Below are positions 21,215 to 30,594 of a stretch of 38,336 nt of DNA, one piece after another. The notes below the pieces were generated by a model. That model was given only the letters and a program-made list of their open reading frames with translations. It had not been told where the DNA came from and made no database searches. A program made the translations under genes and the position numbers. Every line of letters begins with the position of its first letter. Position 1 is the stretch's first letter. The stretch covers positions 1 to 38,336 of the forward strand of contig NZ_NSET01000015.1 of NCBI RefSeq assembly GCF_009192945.1, in the 5' to 3' direction. Origin of the DNA: Xanthomonas maliensis (lineage in GTDB: Bacteria; Pseudomonadota; Gammaproteobacteria; Xanthomonadales; Xanthomonadaceae).

Positions 21215-24043
21215 TCAGGGCACTGGCGGCGTGTCGGGCCCCATCTGCTCGGCCTGCAACAGCCCGCGCTGCGCTGCCTGTGCCAGTGCGCTTGCGCGGC
21301 TGCGGGCGTCGAGTTTGCGATACAGGTTCTTCAGGTGGAACTTGACGGTGTTTTCCGACAGGTGCAGACAGCGCGCAATCCGTTTGTTGGAATAGCCACG
21401 CGCCAGGTGATTCAGCACTTCCAGCTCGCGTTCGCTGAAAAGGGCGTGGGCCGGTGTGTCGTCGTCGCTGAGGCGGTCGAGCAAGGCCTGGATGGTGAGG
21501 GCACGGGTGGTGCCCCCCATGGTTTGCGCATCGTGCTGGCGCAGCGAACGCAGCATTGCCTTGGCGGGCAGTCCCAGTTCGGCGATTGCCTGCCAGCTTT
21601 GGGTCAGCGCCACATGCTCCAACGCGCTGTACAGATAGGGCAGGGCCGCGTCGAGTTCGCCGCGTTGTTGCAGTACCAGCGCGATGCGCGCACGCACGCG
21701 TGCCAGGTGGCACAGGTTGTCGTTGGCCAGGCAGGCGTGTTCCAACTGGTCCAGGATGCTCAAGGCCGCATTGCTGCGCCCTGCCAGCCGATGCCAGCGT
21801 GCCAGCGCAAAGCCCATCGCTGCACGGTCGCGCCAGCGGTGCGGGCAGCGTAAAGTGTGTGCCAGCGCGGCTTCACCGCCGGTACGTGCAATCAGCGCAT
21901 CGATGGCAGACGCGCCTGGGTGTTCGAGCAACAGCATCAGCCGCCAGGCGGTCGTCAGTTCCGACAGTCGCGTCAGCTTGCGACCGTGGGCGATCTGCTC
22001 GACGTGTTCGAGCAGGGCGGCCGCGCTGCGACCGCTGCGGTCGCGCAGTCGCGCCAGCCCCAGCGCGGTTTCGTACCCTGCCGCCAGCACGTCCACCGCG
22101 CCGTCGTGCTGTTCCAGGATGTCCAGCGCTGGGTGCAATAGATCGGCGGCGTCGTCGTGGTGGCCGCGTTCGTGATGCAACTGTGCCAGCAGGCAGTGTG
22201 CGGTGGCCTGCAGCACGCGATCGGGCGGGGCTGCGTGCAGGCTGGCATTGAGTGCGTGTTGATAGCAGGCTGCGGCTTCGCTCAGCCGGCCGCGGTAGAA
22301 CTGGCTGTGTCCGAGCACCAGCAGCGCATGTGCGCTTCCCAGTGCGCTACCACCGCGCGCCATCGCTGCGCGCGCGTCCTGCGCATAGCGCTCGCTCAGC
22401 GCAAAGGCCCCCTGGGCCAAGGCGGTGCTGGCGCAGATGCACAACAGCATGCCGCGGCTGAGATGATCGTCCGCATCCAGCGCGGCGGCTTGCCCGGCGA
22501 TCTGCGCCAGCCCATGCGGATTGCTGCAGATCTCGTCCAGGCGATCGCGCAGCAAGGCCACCACCACGGTGTAGTCGCGTTGTAGCGGTTCGCGTAGCGC
22601 CGCGGGCAGGTCGCGGAAGCGCTCCAGCAACAGGCGCGCGTGGCTGTACTCGCCTAGCTTCAGATGCAAATGCGCCTGGGTGAGATTGAGCGCAGGCGTG
22701 TCGCGGATTGTCCGGTGGTCGAAATGGCGCAGCAGCGCGCGCACCGGATCAGTGCCATGGGTCAGCAACAGCTGCCAGGTGCCGGCGCGCGCCACGTAGC
22801 TGGCCGCGAGCTCGGGGCAGTGGCCGTGCGCGGCGTGGCGCACCGCCTCGGCCAGCAGCTGCTGCTCGCCGAACCAGCGTGCGGCACGTTGATGCAAGTG
22901 CGCGGTGCTGCCGGGATGTTCGCGTTCGAGCAGTTGCTGCAGGAAATCGGCGAACAGCGGGTGGTAGCGAAACCATTCGCGCTCGCCATCGAGTGGGATC
23001 AACAGGCCATGGAAGTGGTCCAGCCGGGCCAGCAAACGTCCACTGTCCTCGCGCTGGCGCACCGCATCGGCCAACCCGGCAGTGAGGCGCTCCAGCATGC
23101 TGGTGCGCAGTAGCAGGTCGCGGCTGTCTGCATCCAGGTCGTCGACGATTTGCTCGGTCAGGTACGCGGCGATCTGTGCATGACGTCCCGAGAAGCGCGC
23201 GGCCATGTCCTGCTGGCGTTGCGGACTGCCATCCAGCCACAGGCGCGCCAGCTGCAGCGCGACCGGCCACCCTTCGGTGTAGCGGCACAGTTCGTCCACC
23301 CGCGATGCAGCCACCTGCGGTCCCAGCAACGCCTGCACCTCCTCGACGTTCAAGGCCAGCTGCGCGCTGCCGATCCGGGTGAGCTGGTCGTGCAATTCCA
23401 GCCGTGCCAGTGGCAGGCTCGGCACGCGGCGGGTGGACAGCAGCAGATGCAAGCGCCCTCCTGCATGGGTGATCAACCGCAGCAGCAGCTCGTCGAGGGC
23501 CGCATGGCTGGCGCGATCGTAGTCGTCGATCAGCACGCTGATGCGCTGCGGTACCGCCTGCACGGCCCGCAACAGCGCGCCCAGCGCATCGCGCGGATCG
23601 CCATTGCGGTGTTGCAGCGCCGGTGCGCACACGATGGGGTCGGCACCGGCGCGTTGCAGCGCCAACGCCAGATAGCCGAGAAACCGCGTAGGTTCGCTGT
23701 CCTGCTCATCCAGCGACAGCCAGGCCGCGGTGCCTGGCGCGCGCGTCGACAGCTGCGCATGCCATTGCGCCAGCACCGTGCTCTTGCCGAAGCCGGGAGG
23801 CGCCAGCAGCAGGGTCAGTGGCCGTGCCTGCGCCCGGTCCAAGGCGTCCAGCAAACCAGTGCGCACCACATCGCCGACGCCCACTGGGGGCGGATCCAGC
23901 TTGCCGGCGAACAACCAATCGGGGAGGCCGGTATCGCGCGGCGGCGACGGGCGCGGAGTAAGCAACGCAACAGGCTTGGGCATGAGGCGAGGATGGGGGC
24001 GAGCGGACGTCGCCCGCGTCTCCACCGACACGCTGGGCGACAC
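21215..24043 (-). CDS. MalT-type (STAND) LuxR-family transcriptional activator
   Basis: 942 residues. It has an N-terminal NTPase with Walker A (APPGFGKST, about 81-89) and Walker B (VLIDDYDR, about 170-177). A winged-helix region and then a long helical TPR-like sensor region follow (about 330-850). A LuxR-type helix-turn-helix closes the protein (FSERELEVLNHLARGYSNKR to about 929). Such activators bind an inducer, oligomerise with ATP and recruit RNA polymerase at direct-repeat sites. The start is a GTG at 24043 or an ATG at 23983; neither has a clear ribosome site. It is convergent with azurin across 60 bp. The likely targets are the two TonB receptor promoters with shared CCTACCC sites. 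Confidence 0.92.
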   Translation of the reverse strand: MSPSVSVETRATSARPHPRLMPKPVALLTPRPSPPRDTGLPDWLFAGKLDPPPVGVGDVVRTGLLDALDRAQARPLTLLLAPPGFGKSTVLAQWHAQLSTRAPGTAAWLSLDEQDSEPTRFLGYLALALQRAGADPIVCAPALQHRNGDPRDALGALLRAVQAVPQRISVLIDDYDRASHAALDELLLRLITHAGGRLHLLLSTRRVPSLPLARLELHDQLTRIGSAQLALNVEEVQALLGPQVAASRVDELCRYTEGWPVALQLARLWLDGSPQRQQDMAARFSGRHAQIAAYLTEQIVDDLDADSRDLLLRTSMLERLTAGLADAVRQREDSGRLLARLDHFHGLLIPLDGEREWFRYHPLFADFLQQLLEREHPGSTAHLHQRAARWFGEQQLLAEAVRHAAHGHCPELAASYVARAGTWQLLLTHGTDPVRALLRHFDHRTIRDTPALNLTQAHLHLKLGEYSHARLLLERFRDLPAALREPLQRDYTVVVALLRDRLDEICSNPHGLAQIAGQAAALDADDHLSRGMLLCICASTALAQGAFALSERYAQDARAAMARGGSALGSAHALLVLGHSQFYRGRLSEAAACYQHALNASLHAAPPDRVLQATAHCLLAQLHHERGHHDDAADLLHPALDILEQHDGAVDVLAAGYETALGLARLRDRSGRSAAALLEHVEQIAHGRKLTRLSELTTAWRLMLLLEHPGASAIDALIARTGGEAALAHTLRCPHRWRDRAAMGFALARWHRLAGRSNAALSILDQLEHACLANDNLCHLARVRARIALVLQQRGELDAALPYLYSALEHVALTQSWQAIAELGLPAKAMLRSLRQHDAQTMGGTTRALTIQALLDRLSDDDTPAHALFSERELEVLNHLARGYSNKRIARCLHLSENTVKFHLKNLYRKLDARSRASALAQAAQRGLLQAEQMGPDTPPVP

Positions 24044-24167
24044 AATGAAGCCACCACGCGGACGGGCGCGTCACCGAAAGGGCGACAGCGTCCGTACCGG
24101 GTTGCTTCGTGGGTCCCCACCCATGCCCATCCATTGGCATCGATGACGAAGGTATGACAGCGACAAC

Positions 24168-24193
24168 ACAAAAGCAAAGGCCCGCTATGGCCT
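24168..24193 (-). terminator. intrinsic terminator of hemL
   Basis: On the minus strand AGGCC and GGCCT pair around a 6-nt loop and are followed by TTGCTTTTGTGT. It begins 10 nt after the hemL stop codon, so hemL and the downstream regulator gene are probably separate transcripts. Confidence 0.65.
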
Positions 24194-24202
24194 GGCGCGT
24201 AT

Positions 24203-25492
24203 TCAGCGCGTGACTTCGACGAACGCCTCGTGCGCCGCGGCCAGGGTCGCCTCGATGATGGCGTCGTCGTGCGCGCTGGAGACGAAGCCGGCCTCGTAGG
24301 CCGACGGTGCCAGATAGACTCCACGCACCAGCATCGCGTGGAAGAAGCGGTTGAAGGTGGTGGTGTCGCAGGCGGTCGCCTGGGCGTAGCTCTCGACGAT
24401 CTGGTCGGTGAAGAACAGCCCGAACATGCCGCCGACCTGGGTGGTCGTGACGGCCACGCCGGCGGCGTGCGCGGCATCTTCCAAACCTTCGCAGAGGCTG
24501 CGGGTGCTTTCGCTCAGGCGCGCATGGAAGCCCGGTGCCTGCACCAGCTCCAGCATGGCCAGGCCAGCGGCCATCGCCACCGGATTGCCCGACAGGGTGC
24601 CGGCCTGATAGATCGGGCCGGACGGGGCGATTTGCTCCATCAGATCGCGGCGACCGCCATAAGCGCCCACCGGCATGCCACCGCCGATGATCTTGCCGAA
24701 GGTGGTCAGATCCGGGGTGACGCCGTAGTGCGCCTGCGCGCCGCCCAATGCGACGCGGAAGCCGGTCATCACTTCGTCGAAGATCAGCAGCGCGCCGTGC
24801 CGCGAGCACAGCGTGCGCAGGTGTTGCAGGTAGCCGGCACGCGGCGGGATGCAGTTGGCGTTGCCGACCACCGGCTCGATGATCACCGCCGCGATGTCGG
24901 CACCGATCTCGTCGAACAGGGCGGTGGCGCCCTCGAAGTCGTTGTAGCTGAGCGTGGCGGTCAGCTCGCTCAGCCCGGCCGGCACCCCGGGCGAGGTCGG
25001 CACGCCCAGGGTCAGCATGCCGCTGCCGGCCTTGACCAGGAACGAATCGCCGTGGCCGTGGTAGCACCCTTCGAACTTGACGATGCGGTTGCGCCCGGTG
25101 GCCCCGCGCGCCAGGCGGATCGCCGACAGCGTGGCCTCGGTGCCGGAGTTGACCATGCGCACCATCTCGCAGGACGGTACCAGGCGGGTGATCGTCTCGG
25201 CCATGGTGACCTCGGCGGCGCAGGGCGCGCCGAACGACAGGCCGTCGCGGATCGCGCGCTCCACCGCCTCGCGGACCGCCGGGTGGTTGTGGCCGGCAAT
25301 CATCGGGCCCCAGGAGCCGACGTAGTCGATATAGCGGTTGCCGTCGACGTCGAACAGGTAGGGCCCATCGGCCCGCGCCACGAAGAACGGCTCGCCGCCG
25401 ACCGACTTGAACGCCCGCACCGGGGAGTTGACGCCGCCGGGCAGCAGGGTCTGCGCCTGGGCGAACAGGGCGTGGGAGCGGGTGTGGTTCAT
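24203..25492 (-). CDS. hemL: glutamate-1-semialdehyde 2,1-aminomutase
   Basis: A 429-residue PLP enzyme of C5 haem synthesis that turns glutamate-1-semialdehyde into 5-aminolaevulinate in the cytosol. Diagnostic blocks are [18 protein letters not shown] at the N-terminus, [36 protein letters not shown], and Schiff-base Lys267 in [18 protein letters not shown]. The start ATG at 25492 fits the family. It has its own terminator. The order hemL, then thiE, is seen in related bacteria; here a TonB receptor gene separates them. Confidence 0.97.
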   Translation of the reverse strand: MNHTRSHALFAQAQTLLPGGVNSPVRAFKSVGGEPFFVARADGPYLFDVDGNRYIDYVGSWGPMIAGHNHPAVREAVERAIRDGLSFGAPCAAEVTMAETITRLVPSCEMVRMVNSGTEATLSAIRLARGATGRNRIVKFEGCYHGHGDSFLVKAGSGMLTLGVPTSPGVPAGLSELTATLSYNDFEGATALFDEIGADIAAVIIEPVVGNANCIPPRAGYLQHLRTLCSRHGALLIFDEVMTGFRVALGGAQAHYGVTPDLTTFGKIIGGGMPVGAYGGRRDLMEQIAPSGPIYQAGTLSGNPVAMAAGLAMLELVQAPGFHARLSESTRSLCEGLEDAAHAAGVAVTTTQVGGMFGLFFTDQIVESYAQATACDTTTFNRFFHAMLVRGVYLAPSAYEAGFVSSAHDDAIIEATLAAAHEAFVEVTR

Positions 25493-25571
25493 GAGCGGTC
25501 CTTGGGGGCGGGCAGGTGGGGTCGGGGCGGCGCGGCCGGCAGCGCCATTGTCAGGCTTCGGCCGCCATCCG

Positions 25572-25616
25572 CCTACCCGTCGCCAGGGGACCTACCCGTC
25601 GCAGGCGCTGGGTAGC
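25572..25616. promoter_or_regulatory. three CCTACCC-like sites upstream of TonB receptor 2
   Basis: CCTACCCGTCGC starts at 25572 and CCTACCCGTCGC again at 25591, giving 12-bp direct repeats with 19-bp spacing. An inverted GGGTAG is at 25610-25615. This is the same motif, spacing and number of sites as before the first receptor, but with the inverted site on the other side. A binding site of the MalT-type regulator is the leading guess. Confidence 0.5.
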
Positions 25617-25706
25617 CGCCGGCGACTGCGCAAGATCGATCCGCTGCCGGTCGGGGTGATCGGCATGAGCTCATGGCCTGCGGTTATTGGCGCGCTAGGG
25701 CCAGCC

Positions 25707-25721
25707 TTCACACAGTGTGAA
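25707..25721. promoter_or_regulatory. 15-bp palindrome, operator-like
   Basis: TTCACAC A GTGTGAA is a perfect inverted repeat with a 1-bp centre, 58 bp upstream of the receptor start at 25780. Its position suits a repressor or second activator binding near the promoter. I do not recognise the cognate regulator. Confidence 0.45.
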
Positions 25722-25779
25722 AGGGTGCCGCCTTGGCGCCCTCCCCATGGATCCACCGTTTTCAGAGCGAGGAGAGAGC

Positions 25780-28700
25780 ATGAATCGTCGTACGCACAGG
25801 CGCGCCTTGGCCATGGCGTTGCTGGTTGCAATGGGCGCCGCGCAGGCGCAATCCACCACCGGCAGCATCGTCGGCAGCGTCGGCGAAGGGGCTGGCAGCA
25901 GCGTGCTGGTGGAGAACAACAGCGGCTTCAGCCGTGAGGTGCCAGTGGATGCGCGCGGACGCTACAGCGCCGGCAATCTCCCGCTGGGGACCTACAAGGT
26001 CACCGTCAAGCGCGACGGGGCGGTGGTGGAGACACGCGAGAACGTCGCCATCACCGTTGGCGCCAACACCGACGTCTCGTTCGCCGCCAGCGCCGCGGGG
26101 AGCGGCGTGCAAACCCTGGACAGCGTCACCGTGAGCGCTGCCAGCCTGGCCACCATCGACGTCAGCAGCGTCGATACCCGCACCGTGGTGACCGCCGAGC
26201 AACTGGCGCAGTTGCCGCTGGGGCGCACCGCCGAGGCGATCGCGTTGCTGGCGCCGGGCGTGGTGGTCAACAGCGGTGGCTTCGACAACGGCCCGCTCGG
26301 CGGCTCGCTGCCCAGCTTCGGCGGCTCGGCCGCCAGCGAGAACGCCTATTACCTCAACGGGTTCAACACCACTTCCACAAGCAACAACCTCGGTGGATTG
26401 ACCCTGCCCTACGGCGCGATCGATCAGCAGGAAATCTTCACCGGCGGCTATGGCGCTCAGTACGGCCGCTCAAATGGCGGTGTGATCAATCAGATCGGCA
26501 AGCGCGGCACCAACCAGTGGAAGTTCGGCGCGGCGGTGATCTGGGAACCGAACGGTTTGCGCGCCAACCAGCGCGACATCTACTGGCGGCCGGACAGCCA
26601 GGCCAGCACCATCAACAACGCCGCCTACCGCTATGCCCGCGCAGCCAATGGCCTGTACCAGCCGCAGAGCGCAGCCGAAGCCAATCAGACGACCTACAGT
26701 GCCTACGTCGGTGGCCCGATCATCCAGGACAAGCTGTTCTTCTTCCTGGCGGCCGAGCAGGTGGATTCGGATGGCGTGCGGGTGGCCTCCAATCGCGATT
26801 CGGACAATGGCCGCACCGGTGGGCTGACCGACTACACGTACCGGCAAAAGCGCTGGTACGCCAAGGTGGACTGGAACATCACCGACAACCATCTGATCGA
26901 ACTGACCGGCGCCAGCGACGTGGCCGAGACCGACGGCGCCATCTACGGCTACGACTATCTCGCTCGCGAGCGTGGCAGCTATCTGACCAACGAGTCCCAC
27001 TGGAAGACCGGGCCGACCCTGTTCTCCGGCAAATACACCGGCTATCTCAGCGATACCCTGACGGTGACCGCCCTGTACGGCAAGATGACCACGCCGGACG
27101 AACTGACCCCGTTCAATTACGCTGCCAGCAATGGGCCGGTGATCAACAGCGCGGCATTGCAGAATCCCGCTTACACCGGCGGCACGCCGCGCATCGGCAA
27201 TCAGCTGGTCACCTCGGTCAGCTCGCCCGATCGCGAGTACAAGAAGGACAACCAGCGCCTGAACCTGGAGTGGCGCCTCGGCGACCACACCCTCAACGTC
27301 GGCATCGACAACCAGAAATCCGAAGGGGTCGACGTCGGCTCGGTGCTGTCCGGCCCGGGCTATGCGTGGACCTACGGCCAGACCAACGATCCCAACGGGC
27401 TGGCCACCGGTGGCTTGGTGAGCCAATCCGCCAACGAGGCCGGCGGTGTCGGCGCGCCGAGCCCCGGCCTGGTCGATCCGGTCTACGGCGGCAGTGGCTA
27501 CTACGTGGTGCGCAATATCAACACCAGCCTGTACTCCTACGAGGCCAAGCAACGCGCCTACTACATCGAAGACAAGTGGCAGGTCACCGACAACCTGCTG
27601 CTCAGCCTGGGCCTGCGCAAGGATGAGTTCACCAATTACACCCCATTCGGCGATCCCTACATCCGGGTCGACAATGCCTGGGCGCCGCGCCTGGGCTTCA
27701 GCTGGGACGTCAACGGCGATTCCAGCCTGAAAGTGTTCGGCAACCTGGGGCGCTACTACCTCGGTCTGCCGTTGTCGGCGGTGAGCCTGTTCACGCCGGC
27801 CACCACCACCGACACCTACTACACCTACAGCGGCATCAATGCCGACGGCACCCCGATCCTGTCGCAACAACTGGGCTCGGCGGTCTCGGCCAACTCGCGC
27901 TTCGGCCGCATCGCCGATGTGCGCACGGCGGTGGTCAAGGACATCGAAGGCGAAAATCAGGACGAGCTGATCCTCGGCCTGACCAAGCAATTGGACAGCG
28001 GCTGGGTGTTCGGCGTGCGCGGTACCCATCGCCGGCTCAATGCCGGCATCGACGACCAGAACTACGACGTCTCCAATACCGCGTTGATCGACGCCGCCGC
28101 CGCGCAGGGCGTGACCATCGACTTCTCCAAGGTCGCCGGTGCAGCGCTGATCAACCCCGGGCAGACCAACACCTGGGGCGTCATCGGCACCGACGGCCAG
28201 TTCCATGAGGTCGCGGTGAGCCGCCAGGCCGCCGGGTTCCCGAAGTTCAAGCGCAATTATTCGGCGCTGGAATTCAACCTGGAGCGCCCGTTCGACGGCC
28301 AGTGGTACGCCAAGGTCAACTACGTGTGGTCGCACAGCTACGGGACCACCGAAGGTCAGGTGCGCTCGGATCTGTGGCGCACCGGCGGTGCGCTGGGGAG
28401 CTACCAGGGCCAGGCCTCGGTCTCGACCACGCAGAGCTGGGACCATGCGGCGCTGATGGAGCACTTCAATGGCGATCAGTCCAACGACCATCGTCACCAG
28501 CTCAAGCTGTTCGGCTATTACCAGTTCACTCCGCAATGGGGCGCCTCGGCCAACTTCAGCCTGATCTCCGGCGCGCCGCACAACTGCCTGGGCAATTACT
28601 ACGGCGACACCTACCCGGGCCGCGATCCGGCCGGCTATGGCGGCAGCGCCATCACCGGTGGGCCCTATCACTACTGCTACAACCCGCAAACCGGGCAGGG

Positions 28701-28959
28701 CGATCCCTCGCCGCCGGGCTCGCAGGGGCGGCTGGGCTGGATCGCCCAACTCGACCTCGGCGTGACCTACAAGCCGGCATTCGCCGACGGCAAGCTGGCG
28801 CTGCGGCTGGACGTGTTCAATGTCACCAACGAGCAGACGGCCACCAACATCTACCCGTTCTCGCAGCTGCCCGACAACACGGTCAATCCCCTATGGAACC
28901 AGGCCGTTGCCTACCAGGCGCCGCGCTCGGGCCGGGTGACGTTGAGCTACGATTTCTAG
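25780..28959 (+). CDS. Oar-like TonB-dependent receptor with N-terminal CarboxypepD_reg domain
   Basis: 1059 residues. The Sec signal peptide is cleaved near AQAQ (22-24). Next is a carboxypeptidase regulatory-like beta-sandwich (about 25-105; YSAGNLPLGTYKVTVKRDG). The plug carries EQLAQLPLGRTAEAIALLAPG and the Oar-type segment YLNGFNTTS. The large barrel ends in GRVTLSYDF. GAGGAG precedes the ATG at 25780. Oar-like receptors take up large or peptide-derived ligands, and the ligand here is unknown. It is divergent from hemL, with a 287-bp regulatory region holding CCTACCC repeats and a palindrome. The CCTACCC repeats are shared with receptor 1, linking it to the amine block. Outer membrane. 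Confidence 0.92.
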   Translation: MNRRTHRRALAMALLVAMGAAQAQSTTGSIVGSVGEGAGSSVLVENNSGFSREVPVDARGRYSAGNLPLGTYKVTVKRDGAVVETRENVAITVGANTDVSFAASAAGSGVQTLDSVTVSAASLATIDVSSVDTRTVVTAEQLAQLPLGRTAEAIALLAPGVVVNSGGFDNGPLGGSLPSFGGSAASENAYYLNGFNTTSTSNNLGGLTLPYGAIDQQEIFTGGYGAQYGRSNGGVINQIGKRGTNQWKFGAAVIWEPNGLRANQRDIYWRPDSQASTINNAAYRYARAANGLYQPQSAAEANQTTYSAYVGGPIIQDKLFFFLAAEQVDSDGVRVASNRDSDNGRTGGLTDYTYRQKRWYAKVDWNITDNHLIELTGASDVAETDGAIYGYDYLARERGSYLTNESHWKTGPTLFSGKYTGYLSDTLTVTALYGKMTTPDELTPFNYAASNGPVINSAALQNPAYTGGTPRIGNQLVTSVSSPDREYKKDNQRLNLEWRLGDHTLNVGIDNQKSEGVDVGSVLSGPGYAWTYGQTNDPNGLATGGLVSQSANEAGGVGAPSPGLVDPVYGGSGYYVVRNINTSLYSYEAKQRAYYIEDKWQVTDNLLLSLGLRKDEFTNYTPFGDPYIRVDNAWAPRLGFSWDVNGDSSLKVFGNLGRYYLGLPLSAVSLFTPATTTDTYYTYSGINADGTPILSQQLGSAVSANSRFGRIADVRTAVVKDIEGENQDELILGLTKQLDSGWVFGVRGTHRRLNAGIDDQNYDVSNTALIDAAAAQGVTIDFSKVAGAALINPGQTNTWGVIGTDGQFHEVAVSRQAAGFPKFKRNYSALEFNLERPFDGQWYAKVNYVWSHSYGTTEGQVRSDLWRTGGALGSYQGQASVSTTQSWDHAALMEHFNGDQSNDHRHQLKLFGYYQFTPQWGASANFSLISGAPHNCLGNYYGDTYPGRDPAGYGGSAITGGPYHYCYNPQTGQGDPSPPGSQGRLGWIAQLDLGVTYKPAFADGKLALRLDVFNVTNEQTATNIYPFSQLPDNTVNPLWNQAVAYQAPRSGRVTLSYDF

Positions 28960-29011
28960 CGCTGGCAGCGGCGGCGGCACCGCGCTGGCGCCGCTGACGC
29001 AGCAGCGCGCA

Positions 29012-29647
29012 TCACGCGCCGGGCAAGGCGGTAAGGCCCGCGTGATAAGCCTGCAATGCGGCCAGCGGATCGGCAGCGGCATAGATGCCGCTGACCACGG
29101 CAATCAGCTCGGCACCGGCGGCGACCAGCGCCGGGACGTGCGCCGGGCCGATGCCGCCGATCGCCACCCGCGGCAGCCCCAGCGTGGCTGCCTGTTGCAG
29201 CAGCGCAGGCGTTGCCCGGCGCGTGGTGGCCTTGGTGGTGGTCGGGAAGAAGGCGCCAAAGGCCACGTAGCTGGCGCCGGCGGCGGCCGCGGCATGCGCG
29301 CGTGGCAGCGCGTCGTAGCAGGACACGCCGATGATCGCCTGTGGCCCCAGCAGTGCGCGCGCGGCGGCCACCTCGCCATCGTCCTCGCCCAGGTGAACGC
29401 CCTGGGCGTCGACCTCCGCCGCCAATTGCGCATCGTCGTTGATGATCAGCGGTACGCCATGCGTCGCGCAGGCCTGTCGCAACAGGCGCGCCTGTGTCAG
29501 GCGGGTGGCGGGATCGGCCTGTTTGTTGCGGTACTGCAGGCACGCCACGTGCGACAGCAGCGGTCGCGTGCGCGCCAGCAAGCCGTCGGTGTCCAGCGTG
29601 TCGGGGGTGATCAGGTAGACGCCGCGGGCGTCGCGCAGGTCGGGCAT
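29012..29647 (-). CDS. thiE: thiamine phosphate synthase
   Basis: A 211-residue TIM-barrel enzyme that joins HMP-PP and thiazole phosphate into thiamine phosphate. Family blocks are [59 protein letters not shown], and the phosphate loop [11 protein letters not shown]. The start at 29647 has GGAAG about 7 nt upstream; a longer form from 29683 is possible. Divergent from the rubredoxin gene with only 70 bp between starts, and convergent with the second TonB receptor gene (52 bp). Confidence 0.95.
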   Translation of the reverse strand: MPDLRDARGVYLITPDTLDTDGLLARTRPLLSHVACLQYRNKQADPATRLTQARLLRQACATHGVPLIINDDAQLAAEVDAQGVHLGEDDGEVAAARALLGPQAIIGVSCYDALPRAHAAAAAGASYVAFGAFFPTTTKATTRRATPALLQQAATLGLPRVAIGGIGPAHVPALVAAGAELIAVVSGIYAAADPLAALQAYHAGLTALPGA

Positions 29648-29717
29648 GGCAGCGCTTCCGGAAGCGGGGGCGGGATGGGACAATGCCGTCCCACCGTTGC
29701 GTGACCGCGATTATCCG

Positions 29718-29909
29718 ATGAGCGAGACCTCCACGACCACCTACCGCACCTGGATGTGCGTCGTCTGCGGCTTCCTCTACAACGAGGCCGACGGACTGCC
29801 GGAGGAAGGCATCGCGCCGGGCACGCGCTGGGAAGATGTTCCCGACAGCTGGACCTGCCCGGATTGTGGCGTCACCAAAGACGATTTCGAGATGGTGGAG
29901 ATCGACTGA
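29718..29909 (+). CDS. rubredoxin
   Basis: A 63-residue iron-only Fe(Cys)4 redox protein, cytosolic. The two cysteine pairs are CVVC (around residues 14-17) and CPDC (around 47-50), separated by the typical GFLYNEADGLPEEGI and WEDVPDSW segments. The ATG at 29718 gives the standard length. It is divergent from thiE. The partner reductase or hydroxylase is not in the window. Confidence 0.97.
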   Translation: MSETSTTTYRTWMCVVCGFLYNEADGLPEEGIAPGTRWEDVPDSWTCPDCGVTKDDFEMVEID

Positions 29910-30107
29910 GGAAGTAATAAGAGATGGGTTATATATAATATATTTAAAGTGATGGGTTTGATCGTTCGTTGAGTTTTTTGCGTGTAGGAGTTGAAGCTGG
30001 AACTTCTGAAGCGTACTCTCCGGTGGCGGTCGCCGATCGCTCCAGGATTGGCATCTGCTTGGAATAAGACGTAGCCCTGGAAAATTATTCAATAATAAAA
30101 GGAATTT
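29910..30107 (+). other. AT-rich leader region
   Basis: This 198-bp stretch is strikingly AT-rich against the GC-rich surroundings, with TTATATATAATATATTT at 29929-29945. A perfect TATAAT at 29934-29939 could be a -10 box, but no clear -35 stands 17 bp before it. A second AT-rich run lies at 30081-30100. It probably holds the promoter of the following gene. The low GC suggests recent acquisition. Confidence 0.45.
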
Positions 30108-30566
30108 ATGTTGAGGCTACCGTCGCGCTTAATGCTGTTGCTTTTGTGTTCTGCAATTCCATTCGAGGTGTTTTGTTTCACTTCCAGCCAGCAGGATCTG
30201 ATTCAAGGGATGGGCGAGCGTTTGCCCGCAGGCAAGGCGAATCTGAGTTTGTCGCCAAAATTTAAGGTGTATGTTTTCGAAAAAGCCGGACTTAAGTTCG
30301 TCCAGATCAATGCTCTCAATAATGACGTATTGGCGGTGTTATCCCTTGTGCCGGGCGCGGCATCTCAGCTGCCCATAGTGCCTAATTCGCAAAGCGCGAT
30401 GATGCAGTCAAATGGGATGATGACGGCTCAGGCGAACTGCCCTTGTAGTGCGCAGGTCGTCTACAGTGATGCCAATTACAATATTGTGGTTATATACGGC
30501 GCAAATGGCGAATACATAACCTCTTATCAGGTGCCCAGATCTCCCCAGGGTAAGCCTCCCAACTAG
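30108..30566 (+). CDS. secreted protein of unknown family
   Basis: 152 residues that I do not recognise. The N-terminus is a Sec signal peptide (LMLLLLCSAIPFEVFCFTS, cleavage near 23). The mature part is small and beta-rich in appearance (FKVYVFEKAGLKFVQINAL, YNIVVIYGANGEYITSYQVP). It holds a Met-rich stretch and the pair NCPC, which could be a disulphide or a metal site. AAAGGA lies just before the ATG. Base composition and codon use are much more AT-rich than in all neighbours, so it is probably transferred DNA. It is convergent with the SirB1-like gene 28 nt away. Confidence 0.7.
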   Translation: MLRLPSRLMLLLLCSAIPFEVFCFTSSQQDLIQGMGERLPAGKANLSLSPKFKVYVFEKAGLKFVQINALNNDVLAVLSLVPGAASQLPIVPNSQSAMMQSNGMMTAQANCPCSAQVVYSDANYNIVVIYGANGEYITSYQVPRSPQGKPPN

Positions 30567-30594
30567 GTAACTTCTCGGTTCCCTGTTGGCACAG

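Noticed and set aside
24230..25615. 461-codon frame antisense to hemL
   Set aside because: hemL is certain, and the antisense frame has shadow-type composition.
26470..28749. 759-codon open frame antisense to the Oar-like receptor
   Set aside because: Low-complexity Gly/Ala/Val/Arg composition and no recognisable domain; the receptor on the plus strand explains the region.
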